The notes under the pieces: model-generated
The model's database searches: none
What the model was told of the DNA's origin: nothing
What the model saw: the letters and a program-made list of their open reading frames with translations, nothing else
Shown: positions 9,987 through 18,674 of the stretch, piece after piece
Layout of the letters: each line of letters starts with the position of its first letter
Position numbering within the stretch: position 1 is the first letter of the stretch
Source of the DNA: Planctomycetota bacterium
Lineage (GTDB): Bacteria > Planctomycetota > UBA1135 > JADKAF01
Assembly: GCA_016719295.1 (NCBI GenBank)
Contig: JADKAF010000001.1
Coordinates: 2,170,001-2,234,000, forward strand
Length of the DNA stretch: 64,000 bases
Direction of reading: 5' to 3'
Made by a program: the position numbers and the translations under genes

Positions 9987-10796
9987 TCAGCGCCCTTCGT
10001 AGACGGGCTTCCTCTTCTCCGCGAAGGCCGCTAGGGCCTCCAGGCGATCGCGCGTCGGGATGACGCGCTCGTAGCAGCGGTTCTCGAGGACTAGGCCGTC
10101 CTTCAGCGGCAGCTCGCAGCCGTGATCGATCGCGGCCTTCGCCGCGCGCACCGCGACGGGGCCGTTCGAGGCGATCTCCTCGGCCCATTGGAGCGCGACC
10201 TCCATCACCTCGCCGGGTCCGGCGACGTAGTTGGCGAGGCCGATCTCGAGGGCGTACTGCGGGGCGATCTTGCGGCCGGTGAGGATCAGCTCCTTCGCGC
10301 GCGCCTTGCCGATCAGCCGCGGGAGGCGCTGCGTGCCGCCGGCGCCCGGGATGATCGCGAGCGTCACCTCGGTGAGACCGAGCTGTGCGTTCGAGCCGAG
10401 GACGCGGAGATCGCAGGCCAGCGCGAGCTCGACGCCGCCGCCGAAGGCGACGCCATTCATCGCGGCGATGGTGGGCATGGGCAGCGCCTCGATCTCATCG
10501 AAGGCGCTGCGGATGTGGTTCACGAAGAGCGGCACCTTCTCGACCGGCATGGTCTTCCGCTCCTTGAGGTCCGCTCCGGCGCAGAACGCGCGATCGCCCG
10601 CCCCGGTGAAGATCACGACGCGGAGCTGCTCGTCGCGCGCGAGCGTGGCCACGTGCGCTCGCAGCTGCACCAGCGTCTCGAAGGAGAGGCAGTTCAGCAC
10701 GTCGGGGCGCTGGAGCGTCACGATCGCGATCGCGCCATCGCGACGGAGGGAGACCAGCTCCTGCTGAGGAGCCTGCGTGGACGAGGAGGCGCTCAT
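9987..10796 (-). CDS. Enoyl-CoA hydratase, AUH/methylglutaconyl-CoA hydratase-like
   Basis: A 269-residue crotonase-fold enzyme. Both catalytic glutamates are present: Glu123 in GGGVELALACDLR and Glu143 in GLTEVTLAIIPGAGGTQRLP. The oxyanion-hole segment FCAGADLKERKTM, the C-terminal IPTRDRLEALAAFAEKRKP and the overall wording resemble AUH, the methylglutaconyl-CoA hydratase of leucine breakdown, more than general FadB hydratases. That assignment is by recollection of family sequences. Downstream of an HMG-CoA-lyase-like gene on the same strand (51 bp gap), it would fit a leucine-degradation pair, except that the lyase partner looks catalytically dead. Confidence 0.9.
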   Translation of the reverse strand: MSASSSTQAPQQELVSLRRDGAIAIVTLQRPDVLNCLSFETLVQLRAHVATLARDEQLRVVIFTGAGDRAFCAGADLKERKTMPVEKVPLFVNHIRSAFDEIEALPMPTIAAMNGVAFGGGVELALACDLRVLGSNAQLGLTEVTLAIIPGAGGTQRLPRLIGKARAKELILTGRKIAPQYALEIGLANYVAGPGEVMEVALQWAEEIASNGPVAVRAAKAAIDHGCELPLKDGLVLENRCYERVIPTRDRLEALAAFAEKRKPVYEGR

Positions 10797-10847
10797 GGCG
10801 GTGATTGCGGTCCCTCTGATGCGGTGCGGCCGACGGATCCAGCCGAC

Positions 10848-11759
10848 CTACCAGGTCGGTCGCCCTTCGCGATCGCAGGCCGAAGCATAGCGGCTGCGCC
10901 CGACGACTCCCAGCTGCTCACAGGCGAAACGCGAGCAGCGCACGATCTGGCGCAGATCGACGCCCGTGGCGATGCCCTCGTCGGCCAGCAGCGACACGGC
11001 GTCCTCGGTCGCGAGGGCGTAGCCGGCACCGCTGATCAGGCGGGCGCCGCCGACGCCGGCGAGCACCGTGTCGAAGCGCCGTACGCCGGCCTCGTAGCCC
11101 GCGCAGAGCTGCACGAGACCGCGGCCGAGCGTATCGCCGGGCTTGAGCCCCACCTTCTCCGCGCCGAAGTGCGAGACCCAGCGCTTCGCCGCGCGGCGAA
11201 TCGAGTTCGGCGGAACGTCGCCCACGGCGTCGCCGAGGCAGATCTCCTCCAGGCCCTCCTCGAAGAGCGCTTCCATCAGCTTCTCGAGATCGCTGCTGTC
11301 GTGCGCGAGGGTCTGCAGCGCATCGACGAGGACCGCGCGGATCCGGTAGCCGCCCTCGACGAGCTCCGGCAGCCAGAGCTCCATGCGGTCGACGGCGAGC
11401 GCCGCCTCGGTGAGCTCCCAGCCCGGACCGGCCGAGACGCTGCTCAAGCCGAGGCGGATCGAGATCGCGTCGAGGGCGGTCTCGCGGAAGATCGGGTAGA
11501 CATCGTGTCGCCGCACCATCGCGGCGAAGGTCTTCTCCGCGCGCTCGGGCAGGACCTGGGCGCAGCGCAGCGCCTCGGGATCGGTCGGCTGCTCCGTGCC
11601 GTCGCGAACGTCCAGGGCCGCGACCTCGACGTAGGGCAAGCCCGAGTCGGCGAGGAGATCGACGAGCTGTGCTCGTAGCTCCGCCGGGGGCATGAGCGCG
11701 TTGCCGACGAGACCGTCCGAGAGCACGGTCTCGCGCAGCTCGACTTCGGGGCGATTCAT
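10848..11759 (-). CDS. HMG-CoA-lyase-like TIM-barrel protein lacking catalytic residues
   Basis: A 303-residue member of the HMGL-like (DRE-TIM metallolyase) family, judged by the shared framework. The N-terminal DGLVGNALMP segment corresponds to the family's RDGLQ. The C-terminal FDTVLAGVGGARLISGAGYA and LATEDAVSLLADEGIATGVDL match HMG-CoA lyase closely. The key residues are changed: the metal-binding HxHD motif reads LKPGD, the catalytic Cys after the GG pair is Ala, and the Arg before DGL is Ser. ATG at 11759 is preferred over an upstream ATG at 11789 because conservation begins just after it. It sits beside an AUH-like hydratase. It is either inactive or does different chemistry. Confidence 0.75.
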   Translation of the reverse strand: MNRPEVELRETVLSDGLVGNALMPPAELRAQLVDLLADSGLPYVEVAALDVRDGTEQPTDPEALRCAQVLPERAEKTFAAMVRRHDVYPIFRETALDAISIRLGLSSVSAGPGWELTEAALAVDRMELWLPELVEGGYRIRAVLVDALQTLAHDSSDLEKLMEALFEEGLEEICLGDAVGDVPPNSIRRAAKRWVSHFGAEKVGLKPGDTLGRGLVQLCAGYEAGVRRFDTVLAGVGGARLISGAGYALATEDAVSLLADEGIATGVDLRQIVRCSRFACEQLGVVGRSRYASACDREGRPTW

Positions 11760-11835
11760 GGCGGGGACGGGATGGACTCCGCGAGGCATTGTGCCGCTTG
11801 CCCCGACCGGACGCCAGGGCTGGGGGCCCGTCGGC

Positions 11836-11865
11836 TTGGAAAGCCCGCTCCCCTTTCGCTATCCT
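11836..11865 (+). promoter_or_regulatory. Candidate sigma70-like promoter of topoisomerase subunit B gene
   Basis: TTGGAA at 11836-11841 and TATCCT at 11860-11865 are separated by 18 bp and lie 47 bp before the GTG start. The -10-like box resembles TAnnnT boxes ahead of several other genes here. Predicted from sequence only. Confidence 0.45.
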
Positions 11866-11911
11866 CCGCCCCGCGCTCGCCCTCGTGCGTCGCGCGGCGG
11901 TGGAGGTGGGT

Positions 11912-13768
11912 GTGGCGAAGAACTCGAACGGGCCCGGCGGGCCGGACGACGGCTTCAAGGCGAAGCGGGACTACGACGACGACTCGGTCAAGACGCTCGA
12001 CGCCCTCGAGCACATCCGGCTGCGAACCGGCATGTACATCGGCCGGCTCGGCGACGGGTCGAACCCCTCGGACGGCATCTACGTGCTGCTGAAGGAGGTG
12101 ATCGACAACTCGATCGACGAGTTCCTGATGGGCCAAGGGCGCAAGATCGAGATCGAGCGCACCGACGCCACGCTGCGCGTCCGCGACTACGGCCGCGGGA
12201 TCCCTCTCGGCAAGGTCATCGACTGCGTCTCGCAGATCAACACCGGCGCCAAGTACAACGACGACGTCTTCCAGTTCTCCGTCGGCCTGAACGGCGTCGG
12301 CACGAAGGCCGTGAACGCGCTCTCCTCGCGCTTCCAAGTGACGTCCTGGCGCGAAGGCAAGTTCGTCCGGGCGGCCTTCGAGCGCGGGCGCATCCTCGAG
12401 GAGAAGAAGGGCAAGGACGAGGACGCGAAGACCGGCACCGAGGTGATCTTCACGCCGGATCCCGAGATCTTCGGCAACTACGCCTATCAGGAGTCCTTCC
12501 TTGAGCACCGCCTCTCGTACTACGCCTACCTCAATACCGGTCTCGAGATCGTCTACAACGGCCGGTCCTTCAAGAGCCGCGAAGGCCTGGCCGACCTCCT
12601 GAAGCGCGAGTTGGGCGACGAGACGCCGGTCTACGAGGTGGTGCACTGCCGCGCCGACAAGCTCGAGATCGCGTTCACGCACACGCACAACTACGGCGAG
12701 AACTACTTCTCGTTCGTGAACGGGCAGTACACGAACGACGGCGGCACGCACCAGAGCGCCTTCCGCGAGGGCGTGCTGAAGGGCGTCAACGAATACGCCA
12801 ACGCGAGCTTCGCCGGAGAGGACGTGCGCGACGGCATGCTCGGCGCCATCGCGATCAAGCTGAAGGACCCCATCTTCGAGAGCCAGACGAAGAACAAGCT
12901 CGGCAACACGGGGATCCGCACCGACATCGTGCGCGAAGTCCAGACCGCCGTCGTGCTCTGGCTGCACAAGCACAGGGCCGAAGCCGACAAGCTGATCGAC
13001 AAGGTCAAGACCAACGAGCGCATCCGCAAGGAGCTCGCCTCGATCAAGAAGGAAGCCCGCGAGCGCGCGAAGAAGACCGCGATCCGCGTCCCGAAGCTCA
13101 TCGACTGCAAGCTGCACTACGACGAGGGCGGCACGCGCGCGGAGGAGAGCACGATCTTCCTCGCCGAAGGCGACTCGGCCGGCGGCACGATGGTGCAGTG
13201 CCGCGACGTCTACACCCAGGCGATCTTCTCGCTGCGCGGGAAGCCCCTGAACTGCCACGGCTTGAAGCGCGACACCGTCTACAAGAACGAAGAGCTCTAC
13301 AACATGATGCGCGCGCTCGGGATCGAGAACGGTCTCGAGGGCCTGCGCTACAACCGGGTGGTCATCGCCACCGACGCCGACGTCGACGGCATGCACATCC
13401 GCAATCTGCTGCTCACGTACTTCCTGCGCTACTTCGAGGAGCTAGTGACGAAAGGCCACGTCTACGTCTTGGAGACGCCGCTCTTCCGCGTGCGCAACAA
13501 GCAGGAGACCGTGTACTGCTACTCGGAAGCGGAGCGCGACCGCGCGCAGCGGCGCCTCGGCAAGGTCGAGATCACGCGCTTCAAAGGGCTCGGCGAGATC
13601 AATCCCAAGGAGTTCGGCCAGTTCATCGGCAACGACATCCGTCTGGATCGCGTCGTCGTCGACAGCTTGAGCTCGATCAGCCGCTCGCTCGAGTTCTTCA
13701 TGGGCAAGAACACGCCGAAGCGCAAGCAGTTCATCGTCGACAACCTCGTGACCGAGGTCCTGCTCTAG
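11912..13768 (+). CDS. Type IIA DNA topoisomerase subunit B (ParE/GyrB)
   Basis: A 618-residue ATPase subunit. The GHKL ATP-binding domain shows EVIDNSIDEFLMG, the G1 box DYGRGIPLG and the G2 region SVGLNGVGTKAVNALS. The TOPRIM domain has FLAEGDSAGG and IATDADVDGMHIRNLLL, carrying the catalytic acidic residues. The C-terminal KRFKGLGE-type segment (ITRFKGLGEINPKEFG) is present. Length and the lack of the gyrase insert favour a topoisomerase IV-like ParE, but the phylum's gyrase cannot be excluded. The GTG start at 11912 is chosen because GGAGG at 11902-11906 lies five bases upstream; longer in-frame starts add a non-conserved tail. It pairs with the subunit A gene 178 bp downstream, with hairpin repeats between. 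Confidence 0.93.
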   Translation: MAKNSNGPGGPDDGFKAKRDYDDDSVKTLDALEHIRLRTGMYIGRLGDGSNPSDGIYVLLKEVIDNSIDEFLMGQGRKIEIERTDATLRVRDYGRGIPLGKVIDCVSQINTGAKYNDDVFQFSVGLNGVGTKAVNALSSRFQVTSWREGKFVRAAFERGRILEEKKGKDEDAKTGTEVIFTPDPEIFGNYAYQESFLEHRLSYYAYLNTGLEIVYNGRSFKSREGLADLLKRELGDETPVYEVVHCRADKLEIAFTHTHNYGENYFSFVNGQYTNDGGTHQSAFREGVLKGVNEYANASFAGEDVRDGMLGAIAIKLKDPIFESQTKNKLGNTGIRTDIVREVQTAVVLWLHKHRAEADKLIDKVKTNERIRKELASIKKEARERAKKTAIRVPKLIDCKLHYDEGGTRAEESTIFLAEGDSAGGTMVQCRDVYTQAIFSLRGKPLNCHGLKRDTVYKNEELYNMMRALGIENGLEGLRYNRVVIATDADVDGMHIRNLLLTYFLRYFEELVTKGHVYVLETPLFRVRNKQETVYCYSEAERDRAQRRLGKVEITRFKGLGEINPKEFGQFIGNDIRLDRVVVDSLSSISRSLEFFMGKNTPKRKQFIVDNLVTEVLL

Positions 13769-13771
13769 AAT

Positions 13772-13888
13772 CGCTGGGTTCAACGGCTGACGCCGTTGAG
13801 ACCGGTTAGCCGCTGGGTTCAACGGCTGACGCCGTTGAGACCGGTTAGCCGCTGGGTTCAACGGCGGACGCCATTGAGACCGGTGTGC
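13772..13888 (+). repeat. Three tandem 39-bp hairpin repeats between topoisomerase genes
   Basis: Units lie at 13772-13810, 13811-13849 and 13850-13888. The first two are identical and the third has several changes. Each contains a perfect or near-perfect inverted repeat, in unit 1 CAACGGC (13781-13787), loop TGAC, GCCGTTG (13792-13798), extended by weaker outer pairing. The array starts 3 bp after the subunit B stop codon. Related single copies with covarying stems occur near 39.36 kb and 59.93 kb on the other strand. Confidence 0.95.
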
Positions 13889-13946
13889 CCACCTAGACTT
13901 CGCCGCCACATCTAACCACTACGCCTACGGCCAGGAATCGACTCGC

Positions 13947-15854
13947 ATGGCTCAGCTCGAGCCCTTGATGCAGAAGAACTTCCTCGAGTACGCGAGCTAC
14001 GTCGTGCTCGATCGCGCCATTCCCGACCTGCGCGACGGCTTGAAGCCCGTGCAGCGGCGCATCCTGACGACGCTCTTCGGCATGAACGACGGCCGCTTCC
14101 ACAAAGTGGCCAACGTCATCGGCGAGACGATGAAGCTGCACCCCCATGGCGACGCCGCGATCGGCGACGCGCTGGTGGTGCTGGCGAACAAGGACTACTT
14201 CATCGAACGCCAGGGGAACTTCGGCAACCTCTTCACTGGCCACGCTGCGGCCGCCGCGCGCTACATCGAGTGCCGCCTGACCCCGCTGGCGCTCGACACG
14301 CTCTTCAACAAGGCGATCACCGAGTTCATCCCGAGCTACGACGGACGCAAGGAAGAGCCGGTCGTCCTGCCCTCGAAGCTGCCGGTGCTGCTCTTGCTCG
14401 GCACCGAGGGCATCGCCGTCGGCATGGCGACGAAGATCCTGCCGCACAACCTGAAGGAGCTCCTGGAGGCGCAGATCGCGATCCTCCGCAAGGAGCCCTT
14501 CGAGCTCTTCCCGGACTTCCCGCAGGGCGGCCAGATGGACGTCGCGGAGTACCAGGACGGGAAGGGCAAGGTCACGGTGCGCGCGCGGCTCGAGGCGCGC
14601 GACGAGAAGCGCATCGTCATCACCGAGCTGCCGCCGTCCACGACGACGGAGAGCCTGATCGCCTCGATCGAAGCTTCCGCGCAGTCGGGCAAGGTCAAGA
14701 TCTCCGAGATCAACGACTTCACGACCGATCGCGTCGAGATCGAGCTCGTGCTGCAGCGCGGCGCCTACGCCAAGGAAGTGATCCCGCAGCTCTACGCCTA
14801 CACGGACTGCGAGGTGTCGATCTCTTCCTCGATCACCGCGATCACGGAAGGCCGACCGGCCGAGCTCGGCGTGAGCGAGGTCCTGAAGCTCCTCACCGAG
14901 CGCCTGAAGCAGATCCTGGAGGCCGAGCTCCGCTACGAGCTCTCCCAGCTCCGCGACAAGCAGCACTGGATGACGCTGGAGCGCCTCTTCATCGAGAAGG
15001 CGGTCTACAAGCGCATCGAGACCGCGAAGACGCAGGAGGCCGTCGACAAGGCCGTCTGGGACGGCATGCACGAGCACGCGAAGCTCTTCGCGCGGCCGAT
15101 GGTGCAGGAGGACGTCGACCACCTCCTGAAGATCCAGATCCGCCGGATCTCGGCCTTCGACATCGAGAAGCACAAGAAGGACCTGGAAGAGGTCCTCGCG
15201 AACATCGCCGAGCGCGAGCAAAAGCTCGCCGACATGAAGAAGACGACGATCGCCTACCTCCGCGGCCTCGTCGCGAAGTACGGGGCGAACTACCCGCGCC
15301 GCACGCAGATCCGGAAGATCCAGGCCGTCGACAAGCGCGAGGTCGCGAACGCCAACATCAAGATGTCGTACGACCGCGAGAGCGGCTTCTTCGGCACCAA
15401 GGTGCGCGGCGAGGAGTTCCCGCTCCACATCTCCGAGTTCGACAAGGTGCTGCTCATCTCCGACGACGGCAGCTACCGCGTCGTCGGCGACATCGAGAAG
15501 CTGCTCGTGCCGGGCAAGCTCCTCCACGCCCAGGTGCTCGACCCGGAGGTCGGCGCCGCGTTCACGCTCGTCTACCGCGACAAGCAGCGCATCGCGTGGG
15601 CCAAGAAGTTCACCATCAAGAGCTTCATCAAGGAGAAGGAGTACGAGCTCATCAAGGACCGCGCCGGCAAGGTCGACTTGCTGGAGCCCGGCATCAAGGG
15701 CGGCAAGGTCCTGGTGAAGTTCGCGCCCTCCCCGCGCCAGCGCGTGCACGAAGCCTACTTCGATCTCGACTCGGTCGAGGAGAAGGGCGTCTCGGCGCGC
15801 GGCAATCGCGTCGCGCCGAAGGCCGTCGCGCGCGTGCTGCGACCGAAGGAGTAG
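13947..15854 (+). CDS. Type IIA DNA topoisomerase subunit A (ParC/GyrA)
   Basis: A 635-residue breakage-reunion subunit, partner of the preceding subunit B gene. The N-terminal ASYVVLDRAIPDLRDGLKPVQRRIL, the HPHGD motif at 65-69 and the catalytic Tyr106 in AAAARYIECRL are all present. The winged-helix, tower and coiled-coil regions follow. The C-terminal wrapping domain is short, about 150 residues from about 460, and lacks an evident GyrA box. This favours a topoisomerase IV or decatenating role. Ala70 replaces the usual quinolone-interacting Ser (GyrA Ser83 equivalent), while Asp74 (Asp87 equivalent) is kept. Confidence 0.93.
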   Translation: MAQLEPLMQKNFLEYASYVVLDRAIPDLRDGLKPVQRRILTTLFGMNDGRFHKVANVIGETMKLHPHGDAAIGDALVVLANKDYFIERQGNFGNLFTGHAAAAARYIECRLTPLALDTLFNKAITEFIPSYDGRKEEPVVLPSKLPVLLLLGTEGIAVGMATKILPHNLKELLEAQIAILRKEPFELFPDFPQGGQMDVAEYQDGKGKVTVRARLEARDEKRIVITELPPSTTTESLIASIEASAQSGKVKISEINDFTTDRVEIELVLQRGAYAKEVIPQLYAYTDCEVSISSSITAITEGRPAELGVSEVLKLLTERLKQILEAELRYELSQLRDKQHWMTLERLFIEKAVYKRIETAKTQEAVDKAVWDGMHEHAKLFARPMVQEDVDHLLKIQIRRISAFDIEKHKKDLEEVLANIAEREQKLADMKKTTIAYLRGLVAKYGANYPRRTQIRKIQAVDKREVANANIKMSYDRESGFFGTKVRGEEFPLHISEFDKVLLISDDGSYRVVGDIEKLLVPGKLLHAQVLDPEVGAAFTLVYRDKQRIAWAKKFTIKSFIKEKEYELIKDRAGKVDLLEPGIKGGKVLVKFAPSPRQRVHEAYFDLDSVEEKGVSARGNRVAPKAVARVLRPKE

Positions 15855-15870
15855 CGCGCGACGGCTCGCC

Positions 15871-17181
15871 TCAGCTCTTGAACACCCACTTCACGAGCTG
15901 CGTCAGCTTCGGCGCCTGGCCGTGGGAGAGCAGGCCGACGCGGAAGATGCGCCCGGCGGCGAACACGCAGAAGATCGCCATCGCGACGCAGAGCCCGAGG
16001 CCGACGTAAGGCTCCCAGGCGTTCAGCGGCCCAGGCGGGATCGCCTGGCGCGTGACCATGAGCATGGGCGTCGCGAACGGGACCAGCGAGGCGATCATCG
16101 CGAAGCTCGAGTTCGGCTCCTCGATGACCTGCGGCCAGACGAACATCGGGAGCATCACGACCAGCATGACCGGCGTGATCAGGCTCTGCGCGTCGTTCAA
16201 GTCGCTGCAGGCGGCGCCGATCGCGGTGAAGAGCGAGCCGAAGAGGAAGACTCCGGCGATCGTGTAGAGCGTGAACCAGATGAAGAGCTGCGGATCGAGC
16301 AGCGCCCCCAGATCGAAGTGGTTCAGCACCCCGTAGCCGCCGGCGACGTAAAGCACGCCCAGCGTCAGCGAGACGCCGACGCTCGAGATCAGCTTGCCCA
16401 TCATGAGATCGAAGGGCGGCACGGAGCCGAGGAGCACCTCGCTCACGCGGTTCATCTTCTCCTCGACGACGCAGTTCAGCTGCCGCGGCGCCCCCGACAT
16501 GATCAGCATGAAGAGCAGCATGCCGAGGCCGACGCCGACGCCGGTCTGCATGCCCTTCGTGTCGACGACGCCGACCTGGATCGTGCCCTCCTCAGTGCGC
16601 ACGGCGAGCTCCTGCGGCACGATGGCCACGGGGGCCAGCTTCTTCTTCAGGGCGTCGAGCTCCTCACCCTCGAAGCGCTTGCGCTGCACGTTCTCGGTGA
16701 GCTGCGCGCCGAGCCACTGGCGCAGGTCGCCCGAGGTCGAGCGCGCGTGGAAGCTCGCCTTCGCCGTCGGTGAGGCCTCGAGCACGCCCTGCTCGATCCA
16801 GAGATAGGCATGCAGCTCGCCGTTGCGAACGCGATCGGCGAGCGCGAGCTGGATCTCCGGATCGCTCTTCCCCGCGAGGGCCGCCGCATCCGGCGTCTCG
16901 ACCAGGTAGCGCGGGTGGATCTGCTCGCCCGAGCTCTTCTCGCGGATCGCCTCGGCGTTCCGCTTCTCGGCCGCCGCGGCGAGTGAAGCGACGAGCTCGG
17001 CGCCGCTGCGATCGACGACGGCGATCTTCTGGTCGCTGATGTCGCGGTTGTTCTCGAGCAGCGGCTTCAGCGCGATCATCCCGCCCATCATGATCGGCAT
17101 CAGGATGACGGAGATCACGAAGGCCTTCGTCTTCACCGCCAGCACGTACTCGGCGACGGCGACCGTCCAGATCTTAGACAC
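15871..17181 (-). CDS. ABC-2 type exporter permease (NatB-like)
   Basis: A 436-residue membrane permease. One N-terminal membrane segment (about 20-38) precedes a large extracytoplasmic domain (about 45-215), and a cluster of about five membrane segments fills the C-terminal half. ILMPIMMGGMIALKPLLE near the start and the VVEEKMNRVSEVLLGSVPP signature are typical of the NatB/ABC-2 group, where the EKxNR segment contacts the ATPase. Such pairs export sodium, drugs or cell-envelope material; substrate is not predictable here. Its start overlaps the end of the ATPase gene by 8 bp (17174-17181), confirming an operon. Confidence 0.88.
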   Translation of the reverse strand: MSKIWTVAVAEYVLAVKTKAFVISVILMPIMMGGMIALKPLLENNRDISDQKIAVVDRSGAELVASLAAAAEKRNAEAIREKSSGEQIHPRYLVETPDAAALAGKSDPEIQLALADRVRNGELHAYLWIEQGVLEASPTAKASFHARSTSGDLRQWLGAQLTENVQRKRFEGEELDALKKKLAPVAIVPQELAVRTEEGTIQVGVVDTKGMQTGVGVGLGMLLFMLIMSGAPRQLNCVVEEKMNRVSEVLLGSVPPFDLMMGKLISSVGVSLTLGVLYVAGGYGVLNHFDLGALLDPQLFIWFTLYTIAGVFLFGSLFTAIGAACSDLNDAQSLITPVMLVVMLPMFVWPQVIEEPNSSFAMIASLVPFATPMLMVTRQAIPPGPLNAWEPYVGLGLCVAMAIFCVFAAGRIFRVGLLSHGQAPKLTQLVKWVFKS

Positions 17182-18085
17182 GCTTCACCTCCGCCGCTTC
17201 GGGCCCCGCGATGCGCACGAAGATATCGTGCAAGGACGGCCGCGCGATCTCGAAGTGCTGCACGCTCGCGCGCGTGGCGAGCAGCTGCAGCAGCGCCTGC
17301 GGGTCGCCCGCGTAGCGCACTTCCTTGTAGTTCCCGTAGTCGCGCACCCCGCGCACGCCGGGCAAGCCCTCGATGGCCGGCGCCCCCGCGCCGAGGCGCA
17401 GGCGGATCGTGTCCTCGCCGTACTGCTTCTGGATCGCGTCCAGCGGCGCGTCGAGCACCTTGTTGCCGCGGAAGATCATGAAGATCACGTCGCAGAGCTT
17501 CTCGGCCATCTCCATGTCGTGCGTGGAGAACACCACCGTCGAGCCCTTGCGATGGAGCTCGAGCACCGCCTCGCGCAGCACGTCGGCGTTCACCGGGTCG
17601 AGGCCCGAGAAGGGCTCATCGAGGATGACGAGGCGCGGCTCGGCGACCACCGTCGCGATGAACTGCACCTTCTGCGACATGCCCTTCGAGAGCGTCTCTA
17701 TCTTCTTGTCGGCCCACTTCACGAGGTCGAAGCGCTCGAGCCAGGCGTCGATGCGCGGATCGAGGTCGCGGCGCCTCATCCCCTTCAGCGCGCCGAAGTA
17801 GCGCAGCGCTTGCCGCACCTTCATCTTCTTGTAGAGGCTGCGCTCCTCCGGCAGATAGCCGATCTCGTCCTTGGCGGCGCGGAGATCTTTCCGGCCCAGG
17901 ACCTCGATCTCGCCCTGGTCCGGGACCAAGATGTTCAGGATCATGCGCAGCGTCGTCGTCTTGCCCGAGCCGTTCGGGCCGATGAAGCCGTAGACGGCTC
18001 CCTCGGGTACCGACAAACTCAGGTTGTTCACGGCGACGTGCGTGCCGAAGCGTTTCGTCACGCCGGCGATGCGAATGGCGACCAC
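17174..18085 (-). CDS. ABC-2 type exporter ATPase (NatA-like)
   Basis: A 303-residue ATPase. Walker A is GPNGSGKTT, the Q-loop region is YLPEERSLYKKMKVRQ, the signature is LSKGMSQKVQFIATV, Walker B is LVILDEPFSGLDP, and the switch His is in FSTHDMEMAEKL. The EERGLY-like Q-loop and LSKGM signature are hallmarks of the NatA subgroup. The GTG at 18085 is chosen because a near-perfect ribosome-binding site, AAGGAGG, lies just upstream on the minus strand. It is the first gene of the two-gene operon and is divergent from the DCC gene. Confidence 0.93.
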   Translation of the reverse strand: MVAIRIAGVTKRFGTHVAVNNLSLSVPEGAVYGFIGPNGSGKTTTLRMILNILVPDQGEIEVLGRKDLRAAKDEIGYLPEERSLYKKMKVRQALRYFGALKGMRRRDLDPRIDAWLERFDLVKWADKKIETLSKGMSQKVQFIATVVAEPRLVILDEPFSGLDPVNADVLREAVLELHRKGSTVVFSTHDMEMAEKLCDVIFMIFRGNKVLDAPLDAIQKQYGEDTIRLRLGAGAPAIEGLPGVRGVRDYGNYKEVRYAGDPQALLQLLATRASVQHFEIARPSLHDIFVRIAGPEAAEVKRV

Positions 18086-18176
18086 CAACTCCTCCTTCGA
18101 CGATCTCGCGCCGCGGCCGGGATCACGGGCCGCGTCCCAGATGGCGGCCCCTGCGGCGAGCGGCGGGCGGGAGATC

Positions 18177-18674
18177 ATGCCCGAGCCGCTGCGCGCCGCC
18201 CACGCCGAGATTCCGAGCGCGCTCGCGGAGCTGGCCGGCAAGGATCTCGTGCTCTACGACGGCGATTGCGGCCTCTGCGATCGCTCGGTGCGTTTCCTCC
18301 TCGCGCGGGATCGCCGCCATCGCCTGCGTTTCGCCTCGCTCCAATCGCCGTGGGCGCCCTGGGCGCTGGCGCGCCGCGGCCTGCCGCCGACGCGGGAGGA
18401 CTCGATGCATGTGCTGGTCGGCGTCGGCACGCCGGCGGAGCGTCTGCTGCTGCGCTCCTCCGCCGCGCTGCATCTCGCCGGAGCGATCGGACTCCCGTGG
18501 GCGCTGCTGCGGATCTTCTGGATCGTGCCGCGCCCGCTCCGCGATCTCGCCTATCGCTTCGTCGCGCGGAACCGCAAGCGCTGGTTCGCCGCCCCGAGCT
18601 GCCCGATCGGCGCCGCGCGTCCCGCGGGTGCCGCGGAGAAGCTGCTCGACGAGCTCGCGCCTCCGGCGGCGTGA
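18177..18674 (+). CDS. DCC-family (DUF393) thiol-disulfide oxidoreductase-like protein
   Basis: A 165-residue protein with the hallmark YDGDCGLCDRSVRFLLARD near residue 25; the DxxCxxC element names the family. A hydrophobic stretch around LPWALLRIFWIVPRPLRDLAYRFVARNR and a C-terminal CPIG are usual for it. Members resemble thioredoxin-fold proteins, but their reaction is not firmly established. ATG at 18177 is preceded by GGAG at 18169-18172. It may overlap the start of the next gene. Confidence 0.88.
   Translation: MPEPLRAAHAEIPSALAELAGKDLVLYDGDCGLCDRSVRFLLARDRRHRLRFASLQSPWAPWALARRGLPPTREDSMHVLVGVGTPAERLLLRSSAALHLAGAIGLPWALLRIFWIVPRPLRDLAYRFVARNRKRWFAAPSCPIGAARPAGAAEKLLDELAPPAA

Noticed and set aside
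11756..13396. Long open frame on the minus strand opposite the topoisomerase B gene
   Set aside because: It mirrors the codon bias of the real gene in GC-rich DNA and has no family resemblance. The same is true of the frames opposite the topoisomerase A gene (13893-15749) and in the 1.7-10 kb block.
13772..13888. CRISPR-like array between the topoisomerase genes
   Set aside because: The 39-bp units are directly adjacent with no spacers, and each is a hairpin. No cas genes are present.
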